DNA of 50,920 nucleotides from Prolixibacteraceae bacterium UBA6029 (GCA_002429385.1 DIZL01000033.1:1-50920); one strand, 5' to 3'. Numbered from the stretch's first letter, positions 33,409-43,070 are shown. Numbers and translations: made by a program. The notes: generated by a model from the letters alone, not told the origin.

Positions 33409-33960
33409 ATGAGCGAATTAATAGAAAACAAATCACTTGTTCCCGAAGAACGCATTGCGGGTAAAATACTGTTTGTCAGGGGTGAAAAGATAATGTTAGA
33501 CTTTCATCTGGCTGAATTATATGGAACTGAGACAAGGGCATTAAAACAAGCAGTAAGGCGTAATATTGAAAGGTTTCCCATTGATTTTATGTTTGAACTT
33601 ACTGCAGATGAAATAAATAAGATGGTATCACAATCTGTGATACCATCCAAAAGTTATTTAGGTGGTGCAGTTCCGTATGCATTTACCGAAACAGGAGTAG
33701 CAATGCTTTCAAGTGTTTTGAAAAGTAAACAAGCTGTAGATATTAATATAGCCATTATGCGTACCTTTGTGATGTTGCGCAAAATATTGTACAATTCTAA
33801 GGAATTACTCAGTTGGCAACACGAAATCGAACAAAAACTAGGAGATCAGAACAATCAAATCCTATTTATTTTTGAATATTTGAAACAGTTTGAAGAAGCC
33901 AAACATCTGGAATCAGAACATAAGAACCGCCCAAAAATTGGTTTTAAATCACTGCAATAA
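33409..33960 (+). CDS. ORF6N domain protein, copy 1
   Basis: 183 residues. The ORF6N core covers about 18-125: GEKIMLDFHLAELYGTETR, VRRNIERFPIDFMFELT and VPYAFTETGVAMLSSVL. A coiled-coil-like stretch follows and the protein ends in a short tail PKIGFKSLQ. ORF6N domains come from phage and virus proteins and are thought to bind DNA; stand-alone copies like this one are common in Bacteroidota, without a proven function. About half its core positions match the second copy at 47976. The codons for MVSQSVIPS form a perfect 12-bp inverted repeat at 33621-33647. Confidence 0.85.
   Translation: MSELIENKSLVPEERIAGKILFVRGEKIMLDFHLAELYGTETRALKQAVRRNIERFPIDFMFELTADEINKMVSQSVIPSKSYLGGAVPYAFTETGVAMLSSVLKSKQAVDINIAIMRTFVMLRKILYNSKELLSWQHEIEQKLGDQNNQILFIFEYLKQFEEAKHLESEHKNRPKIGFKSLQ
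33621..33647. repeat. palindrome inside ORF6N copy 1
   Basis: gatggtatcaca and tgtgataccatc are perfect reverse complements around atc. The axis falls on the first base of the codon after the conserved Ser-Gln, the same place as in copy 2 (48156-48186). Confidence 0.9.
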
Positions 33961-33998
33961 TCTCCCATATGAAATCAAGGAACTTTTAATCACTAAAT

Positions 33999-36053
33999 AT
34001 GACAAACGAAAATATTCCATATACCGAAAATCCATTATTATTACCGTTTCAGGCGGATCATCAAACAGCTCCTTTTAACTCAATTAAGATTGAGCATTAT
34101 CTGCCTGCCTTTGACTCAGCAATTGAAGAAGCGAAAGCCGAAGTTCAGAAGATCATTGATAATGAAGATATCCCTGTTTTTTCGAATACGATCGTTGCGT
34201 TGGATCTGGCAGGTGAGAAACTGGAACGCATAAAAGCCATCTTCTTTAATCTGAATTCAGCCGAGACCAGTGATGAGATGCAGGAAATTGCTCAGGCAAT
34301 CGCTCCTAAACTTTCGGATTTCGGAAATGATATTACCCTGAATGAACAGCTTTTCGAACGCATCAAAGCTGTTTATGATCATCGTGAAAGTCTGGTACTG
34401 AACGTTGAAGAAACAACATTACTTGAAAAGACTTACCGTCGGTTTGTGCGTAGCGGGGCCAATCTAAGCGAATCAGACAAAACCACATACCGCGAAATCA
34501 CGAAAGAGTTGTCGCAACTAGGGCTGAAGTATCAGCAGAATGTACTGGCCGAAACCAATGCTTACGAATTGTTGATTACTGACAAAAAGGATTTGAGTGG
34601 ACTTCCTGAGTCGATCATTGAAATGGCGGCTCAAACCGCACAATCAAAAAGTAAAGCAGGCTGGCTGTTCAACCTGCAATATCCAAGCTATGTGCCATTC
34701 CTCAAATATGCGGACAACCGGGAATTACGGGAACAGATATTCAGGGCGTCAAGTTCACGGGCCAATCATGACAATGAAAACGACAACAAGGATATCATCC
34801 GCAGGATCGTCGAACTACGGATTAAGAAAGCGCATTTGCTGGGATTCAAAACACATGCAGCATACAAACTCCAGGAACGGATGGCCGAAACTCCGGAGAA
34901 GGTTGAACACTTTCTGGAAGGCCTTCATCAGGAATCAAAGCCCTTTGCTGTTAAAGAATTCGCCGAGGTTCAGGAATTTGCTGAAAAAGCAGGATTGGCT
35001 GGGATCGTTCAACGCTGGGATTGGGCGTATTATTCTGAAAAACTGAAGTCAGAAAGATACAATTACACAGAGGAAGAAGTAAAACCCTACTTACAACTTG
35101 AGAAGGTGATTGCCGGTGTTTTTGGATTGGCGCAAAAGCTTTACGGACTTGGACTGAAGGAAAATAAACGTATTGAAGTCTACCACCCGGATGTGCTGGC
35201 ATACGAAGTTTTCAGTGAGAAGATGGAGTTTATTGCCGTCCTATACCTCGATTTCTTTCCACGCGAAGTCAAACGCTCCGGTGCCTGGATGACTGATTAC
35301 CGTTCGCAGTCGAACGTAAATGGCAATTCTATCCGACCACATATATCGCTGGTAACCAATTTCTCAAAGCCAACCGAAAACACGCCATCCTTACTCACTT
35401 TTGATGAGGTAACGACCTTTCTCCATGAGTTTGGACATGGACTGCACGGCATGTTATCGCAATGCCAGTTTCCGGGAACATCCGGGACAAACGTGTATTG
35501 GGATTTCGTCGAACTCCCGTCACAGATTCATGAAAACTGGGCCTATGAGAAAGAATGGCTCGACACATTTTCGGTACATTATCAGACCGGAGATAAACTC
35601 CCGGAAGAGCTGATTCAAAAAATACAGAAGGCCCAGAATTTTCAGGCAGCCTACATGATGGAACGTCAGATAAGTTTTGCCATGCTGGATATGGCTTATC
35701 ACGACCGGGAGACACCTGTTGAAGGCGATCTGAAGGAGTTTGAACTGAAAGCTATCGCTTCTACCGATTTGTTTGAACCGGTTGAAGGAAGTCTCCAAAG
35801 TACCGCCTTTTCGCATATCTTCTCAGGAGGTTATGATGCCGGATATTACAGCTACAAATGGGCCGAAGTGCTGGATGCCGATGCCTTTTCCGTCTTTCAG
35901 GAGAATGGAATATTTGATCGCGAAACAGCCGATTCGTTTCGGATACATATTCTGGAAAAAGGAGGAAGTGAACATCCGATGATTTTATACAAAGCGTTCC
36001 GGGGCAAGGAGCCTACATCTGCAGCCTTATTGAAAAGAAACGGTTTGGTATAG
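33999..36053 (+). CDS. M3 family metallopeptidase (peptidyl-dipeptidase Dcp-like)
   Basis: 684 residues, matching Dcp/oligopeptidase A length. The zinc motif HEFGH is at 476-480 in TFLHEFGHGLHGMLSQ, with the expected downstream Glu-containing segment FVELPSQIHENW. The C-terminal YSYKWAEVLDADAF is a strong Dcp signature. No signal peptide, so cytoplasmic or cell-associated. It cleaves dipeptides or short fragments from oligopeptides. It starts 38 bp after the ORF6N gene, but functional linkage is not implied. Confidence 0.92.
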   Translation: MTNENIPYTENPLLLPFQADHQTAPFNSIKIEHYLPAFDSAIEEAKAEVQKIIDNEDIPVFSNTIVALDLAGEKLERIKAIFFNLNSAETSDEMQEIAQAIAPKLSDFGNDITLNEQLFERIKAVYDHRESLVLNVEETTLLEKTYRRFVRSGANLSESDKTTYREITKELSQLGLKYQQNVLAETNAYELLITDKKDLSGLPESIIEMAAQTAQSKSKAGWLFNLQYPSYVPFLKYADNRELREQIFRASSSRANHDNENDNKDIIRRIVELRIKKAHLLGFKTHAAYKLQERMAETPEKVEHFLEGLHQESKPFAVKEFAEVQEFAEKAGLAGIVQRWDWAYYSEKLKSERYNYTEEEVKPYLQLEKVIAGVFGLAQKLYGLGLKENKRIEVYHPDVLAYEVFSEKMEFIAVLYLDFFPREVKRSGAWMTDYRSQSNVNGNSIRPHISLVTNFSKPTENTPSLLTFDEVTTFLHEFGHGLHGMLSQCQFPGTSGTNVYWDFVELPSQIHENWAYEKEWLDTFSVHYQTGDKLPEELIQKIQKAQNFQAAYMMERQISFAMLDMAYHDRETPVEGDLKEFELKAIASTDLFEPVEGSLQSTAFSHIFSGGYDAGYYSYKWAEVLDADAFSVFQENGIFDRETADSFRIHILEKGGSEHPMILYKAFRGKEPTSAALLKRNGLV

Positions 36054-36188
36054 GAATAGGAAAAGCGAATCTCAGGTTTTATGACCTTGGGCGTGGGCGT
36101 GGGTGAAATTCAGGTTGAAGTTCTGTTCTTCTGTTTTATTCCTCCTGTTCCCCTGATCATCCGTTAAGGAATCCACTTTATCTGATTT

Positions 36189-36305
36189 ATACCTCTTTCA
36201 TACCTCTTTCATACCTCTTTCATATCAAATTCGAATTTGTTACGTATTTGTTTCGAATTTGATATGACAGTGGTATGACAGTGGTATGACAGTGGTATGA
36301 CAGTG
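36189..36305. repeat. mirrored 11-bp repeat array around a 14-bp inverted repeat
   Basis: Three 11-bp units atacctctttc (36189-36221) lead into atatcaaattcgaa (36222-36235). After 16 bases containing tacgta, the exact inverse ttcgaatttgatat (36252-36265) leads into 3.6 units of gacagtggtat (36266-36305). Read inverted, the right unit is ataccactgtc, so six of eleven positions (atacc plus a flanking c) match the left unit. The array lies in the 291-bp gap between convergent genes. Confidence 0.85.
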
Positions 36306-36344
36306 AATAGAATCATTCCTAAAGGGAAAGCTTGGTGGATAAGG

Positions 36345-36959
36345 TCAGATATAGTAGATGACTACATTCATGATCATAAACCCTAACAGGAATCCGGCGT
36401 AGATCTGCGCCCTGGTGTGTTTCCCAAGGATTAGCCTTGCCGAACCAACCGATCCGGCAATCAGTACAAGCAGGATTAGTGCGAGCATGGGGTTTTGATG
36501 AAGACGAAATGACAATCCGAAAAATGCGCCAAGTAAACCGCCAATTGCAGCCAGGTGCGCACTGATTTTCCATTTAAGAGAAATCACCAGTAAAGCAATC
36601 TGGACAAGTATGGAGGCAATAATGAACAATTTGTAAATTGGGAAGACGGGAAGTCTTTGTAGAATAAGATATCCAAGGTAATAAAACAGTGAGCTTAATA
36701 TTAGCGGCAGAACACGATCGGTATTTTTCTCCATGTTCAAATCAAACTTTGGATTTAAAGAAAGCAGTCCAATGCAAAGAGCCGGCAAGATACCTGTTGA
36801 AAGGACAACCACTAAAAGGATAAACCTTTCAATACTCCAGGGAAGAATAGAAAAATAAAAACCGGAATTGAATAGTAATAGAAAGCCAAGGCTGGGGATC
36901 AACAACGGATGAAAGATGACGGAAATGATCCGGGCAACTGCAGTTGGAATATTCTTCAT
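36345..36959 (-). CDS. PAP2-like multi-pass membrane protein
   Basis: 204 residues with about six membrane segments. The motifs KISAHLAAIGG and SARLILGKHTRAQIYAG sit where PAP2 phosphatases have their PSGH and SRxxxxxHxxxD motifs, but the first is altered, so catalytic activity is uncertain. Family members remove phosphate from lipid phosphates. It starts 3 bp after the rpoN stop, so the two are co-transcribed. Confidence 0.7.
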   Translation of the reverse strand: MKNIPTAVARIISVIFHPLLIPSLGFLLLFNSGFYFSILPWSIERFILLVVVLSTGILPALCIGLLSLNPKFDLNMEKNTDRVLPLILSSLFYYLGYLILQRLPVFPIYKLFIIASILVQIALLVISLKWKISAHLAAIGGLLGAFFGLSFRLHQNPMLALILLVLIAGSVGSARLILGKHTRAQIYAGFLLGFMIMNVVIYYI

Positions 36960-36962
36960 AAT

Positions 36963-38411
36963 TTATAGTTCTTTTCTCATGCGTGCAACCGGAATGCCGA
37001 GCTGTTCGCGATATTTGGCAACTGTTCTCCTTGCTACGATGTATGATTTTTCCTTCAGAATCAATGCTAACTTTTCGTCAGTTACAGGGTGACGTTTATC
37101 TTCATTATCAATACATTCCTCCAGGATCTTTTTAATTTCACGTGTCGAGACTTCTTCTCCCGTATCGGTTTGCATACTTTCGGAAAAGAAATATTTCAAA
37201 GGATATATCCCAAAGTGGGTTTGAATGTATTTGCTGTTTGAAACACGCGAGATGGTCGAAATATCTAATCCAGTCAAATCGGCAATGTCTTTCAGAATCA
37301 TAGGCTTTAGCTTGGTCTCATCGCCATCTTCGAAGAATTCCTTCTGGAATTTGACAATTTCGGTCATGGTAATGAGCAACGTATGATGACGTTGACGAAT
37401 AGCATCAATAAACCATTTGGCCGAATCCAGCTTTTGCTTCATAAAAGTCAAGGCATCCTTTTGATCCCTTGATGAATTGGTTTTATTCACCGAATAAGAT
37501 TTCATCAGATCTACATAGGTTCCATTCAATTGAAGATCAGGTACATTTTTCTGGTTAAGACTCAGATGAAGTTCACCATCCAGATTGTCGATTAAAAAGT
37601 CAGGAACGATTACCTGGTTCGATTTGCTCATCGGATTACTATAGGAGCTTCCTGGCTTGGGATTCAGCTTCAGTATTTCGTCGATTGCTTCCTTCAGTTC
37701 TTCTTCAGATATCTCATATTTATGAAGGATTTTATCATAGTGTTTCCTGGTAAACTCTTCGAAATTATCCTGAAGTATTTTTGCTGCCAGGCAGGTTGAA
37801 TCCCTACCTTTTTTACGCATGATTTGAAGCAACAAACATTCCTGAAGATCTTTTGCCCCTATTCCCGGAGGGTCAAAATCCTGAATGATTTCCAAATAGC
37901 GACGCAGGTCCTCCTCCTTAACTTCCATATTGCTGTGAAAGGCAAGATCGTCGGCTATCGATAGCAGATCGCGGCGCAAATATCCATCTTCATCAATATT
38001 CCCGATTATATATTCAGCAATTAACCGCTCCTCCTCGTTCAGGTCAGAAAGCCCGAGTTGTTCAATCAGTGAATCATGAAAGCTAACGCCCGAGGAGTAG
38101 GGCATATCAACCTGTTTATCATCTTTGGAGTAATTGTTGGCAGATAAGCGGTAATTGGGAATATCTTCTTCGTTGAGGTAATCCTCCAGGGTGAATTCAT
38201 CGTCTGTGGGTGAATCATCTGAACCGTCACTATAATCATCATCGGGTTCATCTCCTTCAATCAGTTCCAGGATTGGGTTCTCTTCCAATTCGCTTTTTAT
38301 CCGTTGTTCGAGTTGAATTGCAGGAATCTCCAGCAACTTGATAACTTGTATCTGTTGCGGAGAAAGCTTTTGTAATAGCCTCTGCTGTAAACTGATTCTT
38401 TGATCTGCCAT
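36963..38411 (-). CDS. rpoN: RNA polymerase sigma-54 factor
   Basis: 482 residues. N-terminal glutamine-rich activator-interacting region (LQQRLLQKLSPQQIQVIKLLEIPAIQ-like start), an acidic stretch at about 50-80, core-binding domain, and the RpoN box ARRTVAKYRE near the C-terminus after the helix-turn-helix DLTGLDISTISRVSNSKYIQ. Directs transcription from -24/-12 promoters with enhancer-binding activators; no such activator gene lies in this window. Followed by the PAP2-like gene after 3 bp; preceded by the DUF5723 gene on the same strand (88 bp). Confidence 0.95.
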   Translation of the reverse strand: MADQRISLQQRLLQKLSPQQIQVIKLLEIPAIQLEQRIKSELEENPILELIEGDEPDDDYSDGSDDSPTDDEFTLEDYLNEEDIPNYRLSANNYSKDDKQVDMPYSSGVSFHDSLIEQLGLSDLNEEERLIAEYIIGNIDEDGYLRRDLLSIADDLAFHSNMEVKEEDLRRYLEIIQDFDPPGIGAKDLQECLLLQIMRKKGRDSTCLAAKILQDNFEEFTRKHYDKILHKYEISEEELKEAIDEILKLNPKPGSSYSNPMSKSNQVIVPDFLIDNLDGELHLSLNQKNVPDLQLNGTYVDLMKSYSVNKTNSSRDQKDALTFMKQKLDSAKWFIDAIRQRHHTLLITMTEIVKFQKEFFEDGDETKLKPMILKDIADLTGLDISTISRVSNSKYIQTHFGIYPLKYFFSESMQTDTGEEVSTREIKKILEECIDNEDKRHPVTDEKLALILKEKSYIVARRTVAKYREQLGIPVARMRKEL

Positions 38412-38499
38412 TCGAATTCAACTTTCCCCAAAATTAAGATTTTTAATTTAACCGCGACCTATCTGTAAACAAAAAGCGGTATAGAATAAAATGTGGAGG

Positions 38500-39981
38500 T
38501 CATTGGTAATTTGAATCTTCGTTCATTATTAGACCGGTTTTGGGGTTCTTTATAATTTTTCTTGGTTTATAAAAGGTGTTATAATCGGAGGCATCCTGTG
38601 ACAAGTTTCTATGGGTAAAAAGATAAAAGCAGGCCCCGAAACTAATCCCGGCATAATCGGCAGAGGAAGGAAACACCATGGAAGTAAGATTATCAGTGCC
38701 AAGGAAAACCTGGCCAAAATTTCCCTGGTACAGAAGTGCAAAAGGAATGTTGAATGAAGCATCTGCGATCATTGAGTAGCCAGTACAGATGGAAAATTTT
38801 TTGTTGATATCGAAGGTGGCAGTCGTTGCAAGACTATTATAACTCAGATTTTTTGCAGCCACAAACTTATCAGTAATATCTATCGATAAGCCAGGATTCA
38901 ACTGATATTTTATTCCTGCATACAAGGATGTGGGTAAGGGTTTTGAGAAAGTATTATAGACATAGTCAAACGTTCTAAAATCGAATGTATCGAAATAGGG
39001 ATCATTTCCAGTTTTTGCAATGGTTTGAACTCCTCCCTGTGTATTATGTAGATAGCTTGAGGGGGGAAGCGTGAACTCTTTATTTAAGCCCCTTGAATTC
39101 ACATTTGATTTCCAGTTTATTTTACCCAGATCAATCATACTCATCGAAAACGTCAAGACAGGAGTAACATGGTAGTTGATGCCAAGATCGACTCCCATGC
39201 CCAGGTTGCCTGAATTAAAGAGATACTCAAATATTTTTGAACTTTTGAAATAATAAGCGTTCGTTGAATCAGTGGGATTATAAATCGTATTTGAAGGGAA
39301 TGAAATATTAAGTAATCCCGAAGTTTTTAAAACATAGTCGGTTGATTTGTTCTGAATAGATCCTGAAATATTGGAAAATAAAGCATACTTTCCAAAATAC
39401 AGTTTTGCACGTATTCCGGCCGTGAATCTTTCGTATTTTGACTTATAGGTATAGCCAAGGCTGTATTCCCTGTAATGAGCAGACTGGGCCGACAAAGACT
39501 GGATTTGATCGACAACCGCACTCTGAGAACCAGATTTGAAAATAAATTTAGTGATATCTCCTTTTAAGGATGCCAGAAAGTATTCACTATCTTTTATCCT
39601 GAAATTAAAAAAACCGATATCGGAGCGATAGGTGAAACTTAACAAGGTACTTTCAAGATTTTGACGGAAAGAAGACTTACTCATTATGTTGTTAAAAGCA
39701 TCTATGTAATCCTGATTGGATAGGGCTCCTTGGAGAAATTTTGTAGCCATACTTCGGATAACCTCTTGATTATTAAATCCTAAACTTGTCCCTCCCAGGG
39801 GGAAAATACTGAAGGTGAATTTTTCGTGCGAGGTTAAAAAAGCAGGGTTGTAATCGAAGGAATTAAATTGATCAGTCAAAGGATAGAAAGCCAAACTGGA
39901 TTGAGCCTTGGTCAATGTGAACATGAATGTCCATAATATCAGAAAAAGCAATTTGCACTTAATATTTAAGCTGTTTTTCAT
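38500..39981 (-). CDS. DUF5723-like outer-membrane beta-barrel protein
   Basis: 493 residues with a cleavable signal peptide (ending TKAQ). Repeated amphipathic strands with aromatic ends, FDYNPAF near the mature start and closing strands such as GISFGACFYLF indicate an outer-membrane barrel of the PorP/FadL-like general class; the pattern fits DUF5723. No function is established. Likely first gene of the DUF5723-rpoN-PAP2 run. Confidence 0.7.
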   Translation of the reverse strand: MKNSLNIKCKLLFLILWTFMFTLTKAQSSLAFYPLTDQFNSFDYNPAFLTSHEKFTFSIFPLGGTSLGFNNQEVIRSMATKFLQGALSNQDYIDAFNNIMSKSSFRQNLESTLLSFTYRSDIGFFNFRIKDSEYFLASLKGDITKFIFKSGSQSAVVDQIQSLSAQSAHYREYSLGYTYKSKYERFTAGIRAKLYFGKYALFSNISGSIQNKSTDYVLKTSGLLNISFPSNTIYNPTDSTNAYYFKSSKIFEYLFNSGNLGMGVDLGINYHVTPVLTFSMSMIDLGKINWKSNVNSRGLNKEFTLPPSSYLHNTQGGVQTIAKTGNDPYFDTFDFRTFDYVYNTFSKPLPTSLYAGIKYQLNPGLSIDITDKFVAAKNLSYNSLATTATFDINKKFSICTGYSMIADASFNIPFALLYQGNFGQVFLGTDNLTSMVFPSSADYAGISFGACFYLFTHRNLSQDASDYNTFYKPRKIIKNPKTGLIMNEDSNYQ

Positions 39982-40373
39982 GGATCAAAGTTATACATAT
40001 TCAATAGACGATGCTTTGTGATCAATCTTTAAGTTGGGTCGGGAACTTTCTCTCGACAAAACTTAATTAATTTATAGTAAACGGTGAAAACAAACGAATA
40101 TTATCATTTGTTTGCTGCTTACTGGTCTTACAATTCAAGGAAATATTAAGTTTACTCTTCATTTGTTCACCCTCAAATCCGCTATATTAAAGATCCCAAA
40201 ATCTTAAAATTAGACTGAGCGTGATTGAAGTTAGTGAAATAATTCATACAATTTTATTTTTTTCAGGGAATATCAAAATTGAAAAATAAGGATCTATATA
40301 AGAGGAGGTCTGAAATAATTGAGTGATTTTAGAACTCTTCTTATCAAATTCAACTGTGAGAGTATCTTTTTTC
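39982..40373. other. intergenic region before DUF5723
   Basis: AT-rich. No gene, tRNA or strong hairpin seen. It should contain the promoter of the DUF5723 gene and the transcription end of asnS. Confidence 0.4.
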
Positions 40374-41810
40374 CTAAAACTCTGCGTTTTTAGGAGTTCT
40401 TGGAAAAGCAATTACATCACGGATATTGCCCATTCCGGTTACAAAGAGGATTAGTCGTTCGAACCCTAAACCAAAACCACTGTGAGGAACAGTCCCAAAG
40501 CGGCGTGTATCCAGGTACCAATCCATTTCATGAACCGGAACGCCCATTTCATCCATGCGTTTTACCAGCTTATCGTAGTTTTCTTCACGCTGTGAACCGC
40601 CAATGATTTCACCAATTCCGGGAAACAATACATCCATTGCCGACACCGTTTTCCCATCCTCGTTTTGTTTCATATAGAAGGACTTGATCTCTTTGGGGTA
40701 GTTGATCAGGATCACTGGCTTCTTGAAATGTTTTTCAACAAGGTAGCGTTCATGTTCGCTCTGAAGATCGGTCCCCCAATCAACTGGATATTGAAACTTT
40801 CCCTTTTTATAAGGGGTTGAGTTTTTCAATACATCAATAGCTTCGGTATAAGGCAAACGTACAAAATCGTTCTCCTGAACGAAGCGCAGTTTTTCAATCA
40901 GTTCCATCGAACGCTCGTCCATGGGTTTGCTCTTTTCCTCTTCCTGAAGGCGTTTACTCAGAAACTCAATGTCGTCCATGCAATTATCGAGGGCATATTT
41001 GATCAGGCTTTTCAGGAAATCTTCCGCCAGATCCATGTTGTCTTCCAGTTCATAGAACGCCATTTCAGGCTCAATCATCCAGAACTCTGCCAGGTGTCGG
41101 GCCGTGTTCGAGTTCTCTGCCCTGAAGGTGGGCCCGAAAGTATAGATGTCGCTTAAGGCCGTTGCTCCCAATTCACCTTCCAGCTGGCCTGAGACCGTTA
41201 GATTGGTGCCTTTTCCGAAGAAATCCTGCGAGTAATCAACGCTTCCGTCTTCCAGCAGGGGCGGATTTTTAGCATCCAATGTTGTAACACGGAACATTTG
41301 ACCTGCACCTTCGGCATCCGACCCGGTAATGACAGGAGTATGCAGATACACAAAACCTTTACTGTTGAAATAACTATGGATAGCGAATGCCATGGCATGA
41401 CGTACACGGAAGATAGCGCTGAAGGTAGCTGTACGGAAGCGTAAGTGGGCATTCTCGCGCAAGAATTCCAGACTGTGTTTCTTGGGCTGAATAGGGTATT
41501 TATCCGGATCAGATTTGCCGTAGATGATAATTTCTGTGGCATTCAGTTCAACGACCTGCCCGCTTCCCTGTGAAGCCACCAGGTCGCCCGTAATGGCCAA
41601 TGAGGTACTGGTATTGATATCTTTCAGCAATTCTTCACCAAATCGTTCAACATCAGCAACAACCTGTAGGTTATGGATCGTTGAACCGTCGTTTAAAGCA
41701 ATGAAATTTATATTTTTACTGCCTCTTTTGGTACGTACCCAACCTTTAACAAGTACTTGTTGTCCAACGAGTTCACCTTTCAGGACTTCTTTGATTTTCA
41801 ATCGTTTCAT
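40374..41810 (-). CDS. asnS: asparaginyl-tRNA synthetase
   Basis: 478 residues. N-terminal OB-fold (VLVKGWVRTKRGSKNINFIALNDGS) followed by the class IIb catalytic core with motif 2 (FRAENSNTARHLAEFWMIEPE) and motif 3 (GFGLGFERLILFVTGMGNIRDVIAFPR). The core ends without the long insertion of AspRS, which together with motif wording identifies AsnRS. Direct charging of tRNA-Asn is implied; a tRNA-Asn gene lies 1.3 kb away. Confidence 0.95.
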   Translation of the reverse strand: MKRLKIKEVLKGELVGQQVLVKGWVRTKRGSKNINFIALNDGSTIHNLQVVADVERFGEELLKDINTSTSLAITGDLVASQGSGQVVELNATEIIIYGKSDPDKYPIQPKKHSLEFLRENAHLRFRTATFSAIFRVRHAMAFAIHSYFNSKGFVYLHTPVITGSDAEGAGQMFRVTTLDAKNPPLLEDGSVDYSQDFFGKGTNLTVSGQLEGELGATALSDIYTFGPTFRAENSNTARHLAEFWMIEPEMAFYELEDNMDLAEDFLKSLIKYALDNCMDDIEFLSKRLQEEEKSKPMDERSMELIEKLRFVQENDFVRLPYTEAIDVLKNSTPYKKGKFQYPVDWGTDLQSEHERYLVEKHFKKPVILINYPKEIKSFYMKQNEDGKTVSAMDVLFPGIGEIIGGSQREENYDKLVKRMDEMGVPVHEMDWYLDTRRFGTVPHSGFGLGFERLILFVTGMGNIRDVIAFPRTPKNAEF

Positions 41811-41862
41811 GTCGTATGTTGTTTGCTGATAATAAGTTATTACTTGCTGATTTTAAAGATTG

Positions 41863-41870
41863 CAAAAGTA
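41863..41870 (-). promoter_or_regulatory. -7 element of the asnS promoter
   Basis: On the minus strand TACTTTTG fits TAnnTTTG and lies about 52 bp before the asnS start codon. No clear TTTG was found at the -33 position. Confidence 0.45.
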
Positions 41871-41950
41871 TGTTTTTCTGTCTGAAAACAGGGTGAACCC
41901 CCATAAATTTAGGGACTGGTCATGAAAAATTAAGATTCTGATTCCTTATT

Positions 41951-42964
41951 CTAACTCCTTTTGAGTAACTCAATCTGTGGAAGAAGCTTTTCCCATGTCT
42001 CGTCGGGAATTTTCGCCCCGATCACTTCAACTACATTCCCTGCTAATAATGAGCCGATTTTACCTGCCACTTCAAGGTCCAGGTTCTCGGTCAGCGCATA
42101 AAGAAAACCCGAAGCATAGATATCACCGGCACCGGTAGTGTCGATACTTTTAGCCGGAATGGCGTCTATATGAATGATTCGCTTGCCCGATTTAATCAGC
42201 GAACCCTGTGAGCCCAACTTTACAACTGCTATTGTGCACATATCAGCAATCTCAAGTAGTGCTTCCTGCGGATTTTTACCCGTCAGTGAGGTCGCTTCCT
42301 CCTCGTTGGCAAACACGATATCCACATACTCACGAATAATACGGTGCAGAAAATCAAGGTTTGCTTCCACAATATTAAAACTTGCCATGTCGATCGAAAC
42401 CAACAGATCATTTTCCTTTGCAATCTTCATGGCCGCTTCAATCAGTAAATGGTTTTGTACCAGATAGCCTTCGATATGCAGAATTCCATAGTCCCGAAAG
42501 ATTTCATGAGTCATTTCCTCTGGCGTCAATTCCAGTGCAGCGCCCAGATAGGTCCCAAAAGTACGCTCCGAATCGGGACTAATTAACCCCGTTGCGTGTC
42601 CTGTACCGGTTTCGCTATAGAAAAAATGGGTATTGATCTGATTCTTTTTGAAATCTTCGAGGTAGAAATTACCCATCTCATCATTCGAGATCTTTCCAAT
42701 GTAACCGCAACGGCCCCCCAATCTGGCGATACCATGTATGGTGTTGGCTGCAGACCCTCCTGTTTGAACACTTCGGAAACTATTTTTTGTTTCTTTTTTT
42801 ATTTCTTCTGAAAGAATAGCATCGACCAAAGTCATGCTTCCTTTGGGAAGTCCAAATTTTTGAAGTACAGTATCATCGGTTATATTAATCAATACATCGA
42901 TGAGTGCATTTCCGATTCCCAGAACCGACTTTCTCTTGATTTGTGCGCCTTTTAATGTGTCCAT
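41951..42964 (-). CDS. PfkB-family carbohydrate/nucleoside kinase (adenosine kinase-like)
   Basis: 337 residues from ATG 42964. N-terminal GIGNALIDVL and the mid-protein GGSAANTIHGIARLGG are typical PfkB motif 1, and DTTGAGDIYASGFLYAL is motif 2 with the catalytic Asp. The wording is closest to the bacterial group annotated as adenosine kinase, but ribokinase-like sugars are possible. A TTG start 18 bp further up lies within the -7 box, so ATG 42964 is preferred. Minus strand, 140 bp before asnS; separate transcription is likely since asnS has its own box. Confidence 0.85.
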   Translation of the reverse strand: MDTLKGAQIKRKSVLGIGNALIDVLINITDDTVLQKFGLPKGSMTLVDAILSEEIKKETKNSFRSVQTGGSAANTIHGIARLGGRCGYIGKISNDEMGNFYLEDFKKNQINTHFFYSETGTGHATGLISPDSERTFGTYLGAALELTPEEMTHEIFRDYGILHIEGYLVQNHLLIEAAMKIAKENDLLVSIDMASFNIVEANLDFLHRIIREYVDIVFANEEEATSLTGKNPQEALLEIADMCTIAVVKLGSQGSLIKSGKRIIHIDAIPAKSIDTTGAGDIYASGFLYALTENLDLEVAGKIGSLLAGNVVEVIGAKIPDETWEKLLPQIELLKRS

Positions 42965-42979
42965 GAAAATATTTTTATG

Positions 42980-42987
42980 CAAAAATA
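42980..42987 (-). promoter_or_regulatory. -7 element of the PfkB kinase gene
   Basis: TATTTTTG on the minus strand, 16 bp before ATG 42964, giving a short leader. It also decides against the TTG start at 42982. Confidence 0.45.
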
Positions 42988-43010
42988 TTTTTTCTTTTCG
43001 GAAAAGCTAC

Positions 43011-43018
43011 TATTTTTG
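43011..43018 (+). promoter_or_regulatory. -7 element of tRNA-Asn
   Basis: TATTTTTG on the plus strand, 53 bp before the tRNA. It is divergent from the PfkB promoter. The -33 region is only T-rich. Confidence 0.45.
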
Positions 43019-43070
43019 CAACGCTTTTAAGGAAACGTCCTAATACGAAAGCTTTCACTATAAAATAAAT

